Shown here in pieces: positions 45,723-53,952 of a stretch of DNA of 64,000 nucleotides. The notes beneath the pieces were generated by a model. It searched no databases. It saw only the letters and a program-made list of their open reading frames with translations, and was not told the DNA's origin. The translations under genes and the position numbers were made by a program. Position 1 is the first letter of the stretch. Every line of letters starts with the position of its first letter. The stretch is from positions 186,001 to 250,000 of the forward strand of contig DAITSJ010000001.1 in NCBI GenBank assembly GCA_036843405.1, written 5' to 3'. Source of the stretch: DGNJ01 sp002388905. GTDB taxonomy: Bacteria; Pseudomonadota; Gammaproteobacteria; Pseudomonadales; Porticoccaceae.

Positions 45723-46481
45723 ATGGCCGCCGATCCCCACCACCGCGAGCCCGAGTCCTTTCAATGGCAGCCCAACTGGAAGTCGCTGGCGTTCGTGGCG
45801 GTATTCCTGCCCCTGACCATTGCCCTGGGGCTCTGGCAGCTGGACCGGGCGGACCAGAAGCGCGAGCTGCAGTCGTCATTTCGCGCCCGCCAGGCCGCAC
45901 CACCGGCACCGCTCTCCGAATTGCCCGGCGCGGAACGGGATACCTATACCCGGGTTAGTGCCCGCGGACAGTACGACAACGACCACAATATCCTCCTCGA
46001 TAACCGGATACGGCGGGGCCGTCCCGGTTACGAGGTGGTGACGCCCTTGCGGATGGTCACCGGCGAATGGGTTCTGGTCAACCGGGGCTGGATCGCCGGC
46101 GGACTCGACCGTGGCACGCTGCCCGATATACCCCGAATCCCCGGCACGGTAACAGTGACCGGCTTGCTTTACCGGAGTCCCGGCGAGCCCTTCTCCCTGG
46201 GCGAGGAACATTGGCGGGAGCGATGGCCGCAGGTGATCCAGAACCTGGAATTCGGCACTATTGCCGAAAAACTGGGCAGGGACCTGCCCGGATTTACCGT
46301 GCGCCTGGCCCCCCGGGCACCGGGCGCACTGGAAACCGGCTGGCCCACCATCAACGTGCAACCCGAAAAGCATACCGCCTACGCGGTGCAGTGGTTCGCC
46401 CTGGCTTTGGCCCTTCTGGTACTGGGGATTTTTGCCAACTCGAATCTGGGCAGATGGCTGCGCAGATCCGCCGTGGAGTGA
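45723..46481 (+). CDS. SURF1-family oxidase assembly protein
   Basis: SURF1 proteins help insert heme a into subunit I. The 252-residue protein has two membrane helices, one near the N-terminus (about 18-40, with LTIALGLWQLDRADQK) and one at the C-terminus (about 218-240), flanking a periplasmic domain with GQYDNDHNILLDNRIRRG and VLVNRGWIA. Confidence 0.93.
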   Translation: MAADPHHREPESFQWQPNWKSLAFVAVFLPLTIALGLWQLDRADQKRELQSSFRARQAAPPAPLSELPGAERDTYTRVSARGQYDNDHNILLDNRIRRGRPGYEVVTPLRMVTGEWVLVNRGWIAGGLDRGTLPDIPRIPGTVTVTGLLYRSPGEPFSLGEEHWRERWPQVIQNLEFGTIAEKLGRDLPGFTVRLAPRAPGALETGWPTINVQPEKHTAYAVQWFALALALLVLGIFANSNLGRWLRRSAVE

Positions 46482-46485
46482 CCTT

Positions 46486-47109
46486 ATGAACGACAAACCG
46501 ACGAAGAATACGGCGCCGCTGCAATTATTGCTGATGGTGGCGATTGTACTGGGTACCATTGTCGCCGGCTTCCTGCTGTTTCCCGACACCCAGCAGGAAC
46601 GGGACGAATTGCTGTCCGAACTGGGCACCACCAACCAGGGGACGTTTCTGATACCCCCCCGGCCGCTGGACGGACTTGGGCCCGAATCGGCCGATGGCGA
46701 GCCGTGGCGGGTCGCGGAGCATGAGCGCAAATGGCGGCTGGTAATTCCGGGCGGCGCCAGTTGCCGGGAACAGTGCCGGGAGATGGTCTACCGGACCCGT
46801 CAGGTACACAAGCTGCTCGGTCGCGACACCGGCCGGCTGGAGCGGCTCTACCTGTCTCTGGACGGCACCCTGGAGGATGAGACGTCCGCCTACTTCGAGA
46901 AGGAGCACCCCTATCTGGACGTGGTCTACGCAGACCGGTCGGCCTTCGCCACCTGGGCTGAAAATACCAATCTGGGCTGGCAAGCGGGTACAATACCCGC
47001 GCTGCTCGTGGACCCCCGGGGCGACGCCATGATGTTCTATACCCCAGAACACGAGGGCAACCAGATCCTCGAGGACCTGAAACACCTGCTCAAGTATTCA
47101 CCCGATTGA
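46486..47109 (+). CDS. Membrane-anchored thioredoxin-fold-like protein of the cox cluster
   Basis: This 207-residue protein has one N-terminal membrane helix (about 13-33) and a periplasmic domain. A CxxxC pair occurs in GGASCREQCREM (about residues 97-101), the same spacing as the copper-binding cysteines of Sco proteins. The region WQAGTIPALLVDPRGDAM is thioredoxin-like, with a cis-Pro candidate. Genes of this type lie between SURF1 and ctaA in Pseudomonas-like genomes. A copper or thiol role in oxidase assembly is inference. The gene starts 4 bp after the SURF1 stop. Confidence 0.75.
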   Translation: MNDKPTKNTAPLQLLLMVAIVLGTIVAGFLLFPDTQQERDELLSELGTTNQGTFLIPPRPLDGLGPESADGEPWRVAEHERKWRLVIPGGASCREQCREMVYRTRQVHKLLGRDTGRLERLYLSLDGTLEDETSAYFEKEHPYLDVVYADRSAFATWAENTNLGWQAGTIPALLVDPRGDAMMFYTPEHEGNQILEDLKHLLKYSPD

Positions 47110-47135
47110 CCCGGAACCCACAGAGATTTCGAGCG

Positions 47136-48182
47136 ATGGCACTGTTTAACGACTCCGCTACCCGGAAAGCCGGCTTCGCGCTGGCGCTGGCGGCCTTTTT
47201 CCTGGCGTTTATCGTAGTCGGCCTGGGCGCCTTTACCCGCCTGGTCGACGCCGGCCTCGGTTGCCCCGACTGGCCCGGCTGTTACGGACACCTCACCTGG
47301 CCCGACGAGCATCACGAGATTCTCCGGGCCGAAGAGCTATTCCCCCATGCGCCCGTGGAGGCGGACAAGACCTGGCCCGAGATGGTCCACCGCTATTTTG
47401 CCGGTACTCTGGGAATACTGATTGCGGTGATTGCCGTGCTCAGCTGGAAACGGCGCGAGGATGCCGACTATCCGTTCCGCCTGCCTTTGCTGTTGTTGTT
47501 TCTGGTGATCTGGCAGGCGCTTTTCGGCATGTGGACAGTGACCCTGAAGTTGTGGCCGCAGATCGTCGCCCTGCACCTTCTGGGGGGCTTCGCCACCCTG
47601 TCGCTACTCTGGGTGCTGGTGCTGCGGCTGGGCGACATCCGCTGGCAGGTAACGCCGGGCACCATGGCGCGCCTGCGGCGGCTCAAGCCCTGGGTGATCA
47701 CCGGCATTGTCCTGGTGGTGGCGCAGGTCCTGCTGGGCGGCTGGACCACCGCCAACTATGCCGCCTTCGGTTGTCCCGATTTCCCCACCTGCCAGGGCAA
47801 ATGGGTACCGGAGATGAACATGGCCCGGGGCTTCGATGTCTTCCAGACCATCGGGCCCAACTACCTGGGCGGCCAGCTCGAAAGCGACGCCCGGGTGGCG
47901 ATCCATTTCATGCACCGGGTAGGCGCCCTGGTGGTGACTGTCTTTGCCCTGCTCCTGGCCGGCCGCATGCTGGTGATGCCCGACCACCGGGTACGCCGCA
48001 TGGGGATGATCGTTCTCGGGATCCTGGCCCTGCAACTGGCCCTGGGGATCACCAACGTGTTGATGAATATTCCCCTTGCCATCGCGGTGGCCCACAACCT
48101 GGGCGGGGCCCTGCTCTTGTTGACCCTGATTACCCTCGCTTGTAGGGTCTGGATGGCGCACGCGGTGGAGAGGCAGAAATGA
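47136..48182 (+). CDS. ctaA: Heme A synthase CtaA (COX15)
   Basis: CtaA oxidises the C8 methyl of heme O to give heme A. The 348-residue protein begins at ATG 47136 (MALFNDSATRKAGFALAL); a TTG at 47106 in the same frame is less likely. It has about eight membrane helices in two four-helix bundles. Visible features are GLGAFTRLVDAGLGCPDWPG with the conserved Cys, the His in EMVHRYFAG, and the second half's FGCPDFPTCQG and IHFMHRVGA. Confidence 0.93.
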   Translation: MALFNDSATRKAGFALALAAFFLAFIVVGLGAFTRLVDAGLGCPDWPGCYGHLTWPDEHHEILRAEELFPHAPVEADKTWPEMVHRYFAGTLGILIAVIAVLSWKRREDADYPFRLPLLLLFLVIWQALFGMWTVTLKLWPQIVALHLLGGFATLSLLWVLVLRLGDIRWQVTPGTMARLRRLKPWVITGIVLVVAQVLLGGWTTANYAAFGCPDFPTCQGKWVPEMNMARGFDVFQTIGPNYLGGQLESDARVAIHFMHRVGALVVTVFALLLAGRMLVMPDHRVRRMGMIVLGILALQLALGITNVLMNIPLAIAVAHNLGGALLLLTLITLACRVWMAHAVERQK

Positions 48183-49084
48183 CGACACTCAGCGATACCA
48201 AGACCAGCATGCGGGATTATTGGGAATTGACCAAGCCCAATGTGGTGGCCCTGATGATCCTTACGGCCATGATCGGCATGTTCCTGGCCGTGCCCGGCAT
48301 GGTGCCGCTGGACGTGCTCGTCCTGGGCAACCTGGGCATCGCCCTGTGCGCGGGCTCCGCCGCCACCATCAATCATCTGGTGGACCGGCACGTGGACATG
48401 AAGATGGCCCGGACCTTCAATCGGCCCGTGGCCACCGGCCGGATCGAACCGGCCAGGGCCCTGGCATTCGCCGCGGTGCTGGGGCTCGCCGGCATGGCTA
48501 TCCTGGTGGTTTATATCAACCCGCTCACCGCCTGGCTGACCCTGGCGTCGCTGGTGGGTTACGCGGTCATCTACACCCTCTTCCTTAAACGGGCCACGCC
48601 CCAGAATATCGTTATCGGCGGCCTCGCGGGCGCCGCGCCGCCGCTGCTGGGCTGGGCGGCGGTAACCGGCGAAATCCAGGGCCATGCCCTGCTCCTGGTG
48701 CTCATCATCTTTGCCTGGACGCCGCCGCACTTCTGGGCTTTGGCGGTGCACCGCAAGGACGAATACGCCAAGGCCAAAGTGCCCATGCTGCCGGTTACCC
48801 ACGGCGAGCGTTACACCAAACTGCACATCCTCCTGTATACCATCATCCTGGTGGTTGTCAGCCTGCTTCCCTTTGTGACCCGGATGAGCGGCTGGCTGTA
48901 CTTCCTGGGGGCGCTGGTGTTGGGGGCGGTCTTCCTGTACTGGGCCGTGGTGATGCTTATTGGCAAAAAGCCCGATGCCGGCATGTCCACTTTCAAGTAT
49001 TCCATCTTTTACTTGATGGCCCTGTTCGTGATCATGCTCCTGGATCATTACCTGGTGTCGGTACCCGCCCTGCCCGCGCACTGA
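48179..49084 (+). CDS. cyoE: Protoheme IX farnesyltransferase (heme O synthase)
   Basis: CyoE (CtaB) attaches farnesyl to heme B to give heme O, the substrate of CtaA. The 301-residue protein has about eight or nine membrane helices. The prenyl-diphosphate motif is NHLVDRHVDMKMARTFNRP, and there is a second conserved loop WTPPHFWALAVHRKDEY. It overlaps ctaA by 4 bp. Confidence 0.96.
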   Translation: MTTLSDTKTSMRDYWELTKPNVVALMILTAMIGMFLAVPGMVPLDVLVLGNLGIALCAGSAATINHLVDRHVDMKMARTFNRPVATGRIEPARALAFAAVLGLAGMAILVVYINPLTAWLTLASLVGYAVIYTLFLKRATPQNIVIGGLAGAAPPLLGWAAVTGEIQGHALLLVLIIFAWTPPHFWALAVHRKDEYAKAKVPMLPVTHGERYTKLHILLYTIILVVVSLLPFVTRMSGWLYFLGALVLGAVFLYWAVVMLIGKKPDAGMSTFKYSIFYLMALFVIMLLDHYLVSVPALPAH

Positions 49085-49154
49085 ACCCGGGCCAGACAGA
49101 TTCCTGCTGACCCCGGCTGGAGGCTGTCCGGCCTGTAACGAGGACGTTGTACCC

Positions 49155-49802
49155 GTGAACAAAACCCGGAAAAACATTTACCTGACCGTGGGCGTCTGCC
49201 TCGCTTTCGCCGTCGTGCTGTTGCTTGGCTTTATCTACAAGCTGAGCCAGCCCCGTATCCTGAGCGACCACGAAATGCGCGAGTACGGTGCCATGGTTCT
49301 ACCCACGCCCCGGCACTTCAGCGAATTCCGGCTGGTGGACCACCGGGGCGAGCCTTTCACGCCCGAAGACCTCAAGGGCAAGTGGACGCTCATCTTTTTC
49401 GGCTTCAGCCATTGCCCGGATGTCTGCCCCACCACAATGGGAACCCTGGCCCGCGTCTACCGGGAACTGGACCCCGGGGAACAGCAGGACCTGCAGGTGC
49501 TTATGGTGACCGTGGACCCGGAACGGGATACCCCGGAAAAGCTGGCTCAGTACGTGCCCTACTTCCACCCGGATTTTATCGGTGTCACTGGCGACCGCTA
49601 TGAACTGCTCAACCTGGCCACCCAGTTGAGCGTCGTCTACAACAAGGTGCCGCTGGAGGGCGATGATTACACCATGGATCACAGCGGCAATATTGTCATC
49701 ATCAACCCCAAAGGCGATTATCACGGTTTCTTCCGCCCCCCCTTCGAGGAAGGCAGCCTTAGGGTGGCCTGGCGCTCCATGCGCGAAAAGTTCGACCACT
49801 GA
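49155..49802 (+). CDS. SCO1/SenC copper chaperone
   Basis: Sco proteins deliver copper to CuA of subunit II. The 215-residue protein has an N-terminal membrane anchor (about 10-30) and a thioredoxin-like domain with the copper-binding motif GFSHCPDVCPTT (CxxxC) and the distal His in DHSGNIVII. It is the last gene of the rightward cox cluster and converges with znuB. Confidence 0.94.
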   Translation: MNKTRKNIYLTVGVCLAFAVVLLLGFIYKLSQPRILSDHEMREYGAMVLPTPRHFSEFRLVDHRGEPFTPEDLKGKWTLIFFGFSHCPDVCPTTMGTLARVYRELDPGEQQDLQVLMVTVDPERDTPEKLAQYVPYFHPDFIGVTGDRYELLNLATQLSVVYNKVPLEGDDYTMDHSGNIVIINPKGDYHGFFRPPFEEGSLRVAWRSMREKFDH

Positions 49803-49805
49803 CAG

Positions 49806-50597
49806 TTAACGGCCGGCGCTCCGCCTTAGCAGGGACACCAAAAACAACAGACCGGCGCTGAGCACGATCGATGGTCCCACCGGGGTGTCCCACTGCCAGG
49901 ACGCTGCCAGGCCCAGTATTACCGCCAGTCCGCCGGCGATGCTGGCGAGCACCGCCATGGCCTCGGGGCCGCGGGCGAAACGCCGGGATGTGGCCGCGGG
50001 AATCACCAGCAGCGCCGTTATCAGCAACACTCCCACCACTTTCATGGCGATGGCGATCACCAGCGCCAGGGAAAACATCAGCGCGCCGTTGACTGCCGTC
50101 GCATTGACGCCCTCCACCCGGGCCAGATCCGGGTGGACGGTAACCGATAGCAGCGGTCGCCACAGCCGCGCCATCAGCAGGAGCACCAACGCCGCCGTCG
50201 CCCAGATGGTGGCCGTGTCTGCCGCCGTGACCGTGAGCAGATCCCCGAACAGCAAGCCTTCCAGGTCCATCCGCGCACCCGGAATCAGGTAAAGGGCCAC
50301 CAGGCCCAGGGCAAGGGATGTGTGAGAGAGGATGCCCAGCAGCGTATCCGTCGCCAGGGCATGCTGGTGCTGGAGGGCCAGCAAGGCCAGCGCCAGGGTC
50401 AGGCATACCAGGGTCACCGCAAAACCCGGGGCAATGGCACTCCACAAGGCCACGGCAATGCCCAGCAGTGCCGAGTGGGCCAGGGTATCGCCAAAATAAG
50501 CCATACGCCGCCAGACCACGAAGGCGCCCAGGGGCCCGGTTACCAGTGCCACGCCCAGACCGGCCAGCAGGGCGAGCAGCATAAACTCCGGCATCAT
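49806..50597 (-). CDS. znuB: Zinc ABC transporter permease ZnuB
   Basis: ZnuB is the membrane subunit of the high-affinity zinc importer. The 263-residue protein has about eight hydrophobic helices and the ABC-3 permease motif region GILSHTSLALGLV (coupling loop). It overlaps znuC by 4 bp. Confidence 0.93.
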   Translation of the reverse strand: MMPEFMLLALLAGLGVALVTGPLGAFVVWRRMAYFGDTLAHSALLGIAVALWSAIAPGFAVTLVCLTLALALLALQHQHALATDTLLGILSHTSLALGLVALYLIPGARMDLEGLLFGDLLTVTAADTATIWATAALVLLLMARLWRPLLSVTVHPDLARVEGVNATAVNGALMFSLALVIAIAMKVVGVLLITALLVIPAATSRRFARGPEAMAVLASIAGGLAVILGLAASWQWDTPVGPSIVLSAGLLFLVSLLRRSAGR

Positions 50598-51355
50598 GGC
50601 GTGTCCTCCCGGGTATCACCCTGGTCGTGAGACACCGGCAACACCCTGTCGCCGTGCAGGTCGTGGCGGTGATCGTGGTGGTGCGTGTAGAGGGCTGTCC
50701 GGCGCCCGAATAATTCTTCGTAGGCGGGCTCGGTGGAGACAAACTCCGGCGACCCGTAACAGCAGACATGGTGGTTCAGGCAGATGACCTCGTCGGTTGC
50801 CGCCATGACCATGTGCAGGTCGTGGGAGACCATGAGAATGCCGCAGCCGGTCTCGTCGCGAATCCGGGCGATCAACTGGTACAGGGCCTCCTGGCCGTTG
50901 ACGTCCACGCCCTGCACCGGTTCGTCCAGGACCAGCAGATTGGGCCGGCGCAACAGTGCCCGGGCCAGGAGCACCCTCTGGGTCTCGCCGCCGGAGAGCC
51001 CGTAAACCGGCTTTTCATACAGGTGGGCCACACCGGTTCGCTCCAGCACCTGCCGGTGGTTGCGCTTATCGGAATCCGCCAGCTTCAGGAAGGCGCCCAC
51101 GCTCAGCGGCAGCGTGGGATCGATACTGAGCTTCTGGGGCATATAGCCGATACGCAGGCCCGCGGCGCGCCTCACTTCGCCCCGGCCGGGCCTGAGCAAA
51201 CCCAGCATGATGCGCACCAGGGTGGTCTTGCCGCCGCCGTTGGGTCCGATCAGGGTGGTGATCCGACCCGCGTCGAGGGTGAAACTGACGTTGTCCAGGA
51301 TGGCCTGCCCGCTGAGGTCCAGGCCCACTCCCCGGGCTTCCATGAGGGCGTTCAC
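50594..51355 (-). CDS. znuC: Zinc ABC transporter ATP-binding protein ZnuC
   Basis: ZnuC powers the importer. The 253-residue protein has Walker A GPNGGGKTT, the ABC signature LSGGETQRVLLARAL and Walker B LLVLDEPVQGVD. The C-terminal tail is rich in histidine (YTHHHDHRHDLHGDRVL), a possible zinc-binding extension. It overlaps zur by 4 bp and znuB by 4 bp, so zur-znuC-znuB is one tight operon. Confidence 0.95.
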   Translation of the reverse strand: MNALMEARGVGLDLSGQAILDNVSFTLDAGRITTLIGPNGGGKTTLVRIMLGLLRPGRGEVRRAAGLRIGYMPQKLSIDPTLPLSVGAFLKLADSDKRNHRQVLERTGVAHLYEKPVYGLSGGETQRVLLARALLRRPNLLVLDEPVQGVDVNGQEALYQLIARIRDETGCGILMVSHDLHMVMAATDEVICLNHHVCCYGSPEFVSTEPAYEELFGRRTALYTHHHDHRHDLHGDRVLPVSHDQGDTREDTP

Positions 51356-51849
51356 GACGGTCCGCCCTCCCCCCGGCAGCCGGGACAGAGGCCCAGCAGT
51401 TCGATATTCTGGGTTTCCATGAAAAAGCCCGCCCGGCGGGTGACATCCGAGAGGGCGCTGTCGACGCTGTCTGCACTCAGTTCGGCGGCAGTACCGCAGG
51501 CCCGGCAGATCATGATCAATTCACTGTGGCGGCTGCCCGGGAAGGGACAGCCGATATAGGCATTGAGGGAGGCCACCCGGTGAATCAGGCCCTGGTCGAG
51601 CAGGAACTCAATGCTGCGATAGACCGTCGGCGCCAGGGCTTTTCTGCCGGTGGCGGCGGGCAGCAGGTCGGCAATGGCGTAGGCGCCCAGAGGTCTGTGA
51701 CTGGTCCAGATCAGGTGCAGTACCGCTTCCCGCAGGGGTGTGAGCCGGGCCCCCTGTTGGCTGCACAAGTCCCGGGCCCGGTCCAGGGCGGCATCGATAC
51801 AGCGCTGGTGATTGTGGTCGTGGTAGGCGGCGCGGGAGTTGGTGAGCAT
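51352..51849 (-). CDS. zur: Zinc uptake regulator Zur (Fur family)
   Basis: Zur represses zinc uptake genes when zinc is plentiful. The 165-residue protein has a winged-helix N-terminal half (GARLTPLREAVLHLI, RPLGAYAIADLL, APTVYRSIEFLLDQGLIHRV) and a metal-binding C-terminal half with CRACG and CPGC knuckles. Extra histidines occur near the N-terminus (AYHDHNHQRC). It diverges from znuA, with Zur-box-like sites between them. Confidence 0.93.
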   Translation of the reverse strand: MLTNSRAAYHDHNHQRCIDAALDRARDLCSQQGARLTPLREAVLHLIWTSHRPLGAYAIADLLPAATGRKALAPTVYRSIEFLLDQGLIHRVASLNAYIGCPFPGSRHSELIMICRACGTAAELSADSVDSALSDVTRRAGFFMETQNIELLGLCPGCRGEGGPS

Positions 51850-51873
51850 GGCTGTCTCCGGCGGGCAAAAACA

Positions 51874-51886
51874 GTATAATGTAACA
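51874..51886. promoter_or_regulatory. Probable Zur box upstream of zur
   Basis: GTATAATGTAACA; read on the minus strand it is TGTTACATTATAC, matching the half-sites of the better box at 51986-52000. It lies 25 bp upstream of the zur start, a good place for autoregulation. Confidence 0.5.
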
Positions 51887-51985
51887 AAATGGGTGGCATG
51901 CCAATGGGTGGCGCAGGAAATCGTTTGGTCCGCAAGGGTTCAAGGGCCCATATCCGGGACCCGAAAGCAAAGGTTTTTAATAAAG

Positions 51986-52000
51986 TGTTACATTGTAACA
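51986..52000. promoter_or_regulatory. Zur box upstream of znuA
   Basis: TGTTACATTGTAACA is an odd-length palindrome with perfect TGTTACA/TGTAACA arms, close to the gammaproteobacterial Zur consensus (TGTTATANTATAACA type). It is 33 bp before the znuA start codon. Confidence 0.75.
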
Positions 52001-52032
52001 ATAGTGTCAGGGGCGTTCGATCCATCCGGTGT

Positions 52033-52869
52033 ATGGGGCTGCTTTTATGGTTGTTTATGAGCGTCGCCGGCGCCGCCGAGACGCCCCGGGTGGTCGCCAC
52101 CATCCATCCCCTGGCCCTGCTGGTCGGCGACGTGGCCGGGGAGTCGGTGTCCCTGACGACGCTCCTCCCCCCCGGCACTGAACCACACCATGCCATGCTC
52201 GGTATCCGCCAGCGACAGGTCCTCGCCGAGGCCGACCTGGTCTTCTGGGTGGGGCCGGATCTGGAGGCCTTCCTGGCCAAGACCCTCGCCCTGCGAAAAG
52301 ACGAAGGCGTGTTGCGGGCCAGCGCCATAGTTGGCGAAACGAAAGCGCGGGTTCAGGGAGAGACCGATGCCCACCTGTGGCTTAATCCCGAAAACGGGCG
52401 AAGGCTCTACGACGCTTTGGCAGATTGGTTCAGCCAGCGATACCCCGCCATGGCCGCCACCATTCGGGACAGGCAGCGGGAATTCCACCGTCGTTTCGAG
52501 GAAACCCTGGGTGACCTCCGTGACCAGTTCCCCGTTACCGGCAAGGGCTATATCGCCGACCACGATGCCTACCGACACTTCAGCGACTATTTCGATATTC
52601 CCTTTGTGGGTGCACTCACCGATAGCGCGGGCCTTTCGCTGGGTGCCCGCACACACGGGGAGCTGCGCCGGGCCCAAAATGCCGCCTGCGTGGTGGTGGA
52701 GGCCTCGGGTCCCTCACCCGGTGCGCGCAATATCGCCCGGCACCTGGGTATCGACACCGTGGTGGTGGACCCCATGGCCGTGGAGGTGGAGTCGGGCGCG
52801 ACGGGGGGCGGGTACCTGGCGCTGCTGCGCCGGGTGGCTCAGGGCTTCCGGCAGTGCCTGGATGGCTAA
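52033..52869 (+). CDS. znuA: Zinc ABC transporter substrate-binding protein ZnuA
   Basis: ZnuA captures periplasmic zinc. The 278-residue form starts at ATG 52033, giving a short signal peptide MGLLLWLFMSVAGAAE; the open frame to 51889 covers the Zur box and is not used. Metal-site histidines are in GTEPHHAMLG, DAHLWLNP and GYIADHDAYRHFSDYF. The His-rich loop present in many ZnuA proteins is absent. Confidence 0.9.
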   Translation: MGLLLWLFMSVAGAAETPRVVATIHPLALLVGDVAGESVSLTTLLPPGTEPHHAMLGIRQRQVLAEADLVFWVGPDLEAFLAKTLALRKDEGVLRASAIVGETKARVQGETDAHLWLNPENGRRLYDALADWFSQRYPAMAATIRDRQREFHRRFEETLGDLRDQFPVTGKGYIADHDAYRHFSDYFDIPFVGALTDSAGLSLGARTHGELRRAQNAACVVVEASGPSPGARNIARHLGIDTVVVDPMAVEVESGATGGGYLALLRRVAQGFRQCLDG

Positions 52870-52884
52870 GGCCCGCTGTATATT

Positions 52885-53847
52885 TCAGTGGGGCAGGGGC
52901 GGACAGCCAATCATCCGGGCCTGAAGCTTATCCCGGTATTCCCCCGGGTCCTTTTCAGCTTTTGCGGCGTTGCCATTGGCGGCTGGGTCCGCCAGCAGGC
53001 GCGAAACCCAGAAGCGCGTGGCGGCGAAACAGAGAATATCCTGCCAGTATTGTCGTTCCCGGCGGGTAAAGGGACGGTTGTGATGGTACGCGGTCAGCAG
53101 GGCGTCGAGGCGGTTCCTGTCCATGTCGCCGTCGGCATTGCTGCACCAGTCGTTGGCGACAATGGCCACATCCAGCAACAGCCAGTCGGAGCAGGCCTGG
53201 TAAAAATCAATAACGCCGGTCAGAACCTCCTCCCGGAACAGGGCATTATCCCGGAAAAGATCCCCGTGAATGGCGCCCAGGGGCAGTTCGGGATCCGCTT
53301 CGCAGACCCGGCGGTAGCGCTCTGTCTGTTCGCCGAGAAGGGCGTATTCGCCGGGCGCAAGGCGGGGTTCGAGCAGCCCCCGGGCTTCGTTGAGCCAGAG
53401 CAGGCCCCGGGGATTGGTGCTGGCAAGCCCCAGGTTGTCGCCAGCCAGGTGGGCCCGGGCCAGGAAGTCGCCAATAATCTCACAATGGCAGGCATCCACG
53501 TGCTCGACGGACCGTCCATCCACCCGGGGAAAGACCAGGGCCTGCCTGCCCGCCAGGGAATGAATGGCCTCGCCGGCCCGGTTCTCCAGGGGCGCGGGCA
53601 CCGGCAGGCCCGTTCGGCACAGGTGCCGGGTCAGGGCGGCGGCAAAGCGGACCCGCTCCGACGAATAGTCTTCCACAAGGGTCAGCACATAGTCCGCCGG
53701 CGCACCTTCGTGGCGTCGGGCGGTAAAAAAGTAGGTGGTGTTTTCAATGCCCTGGGGAACCGGCTCCAGCGGCGACAGCGCATCAAGGCCCAGTTCGGCG
53801 GCGAGGGGACGGAACTGTTCTGCTGCGACTCGGGTGTAGACAGCCAT
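52885..53847 (-). CDS. thrB: Homoserine kinase (APH-fold ThrB)
   Basis: This is the phosphotransferase-type ThrB (TIGR00938-like), which phosphorylates homoserine for threonine synthesis in pseudomonads. The 320-residue protein has an APH-type kinase fold with the catalytic loop LGAIHGDLFRDNALF and the metal-binding DFYQACSDWLLLDVAI. The nucleotide-binding part begins PVPQGIENTTYFFTA. Its place next to polA matches Pseudomonas. It diverges from polA. Confidence 0.9.
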   Translation of the reverse strand: MAVYTRVAAEQFRPLAAELGLDALSPLEPVPQGIENTTYFFTARRHEGAPADYVLTLVEDYSSERVRFAAALTRHLCRTGLPVPAPLENRAGEAIHSLAGRQALVFPRVDGRSVEHVDACHCEIIGDFLARAHLAGDNLGLASTNPRGLLWLNEARGLLEPRLAPGEYALLGEQTERYRRVCEADPELPLGAIHGDLFRDNALFREEVLTGVIDFYQACSDWLLLDVAIVANDWCSNADGDMDRNRLDALLTAYHHNRPFTRRERQYWQDILCFAATRFWVSRLLADPAANGNAAKAEKDPGEYRDKLQARMIGCPPLPH

Positions 53848-53952
53848 GGGCGTGCCTCCGCTTTTACCCCAAGCCTACCCCGGCGCCATGGCAAATTAAA
53901 GGCTGGCGGGCAATGGTGTATCCTAATTGACTGAATGAACACAGGATGATTC

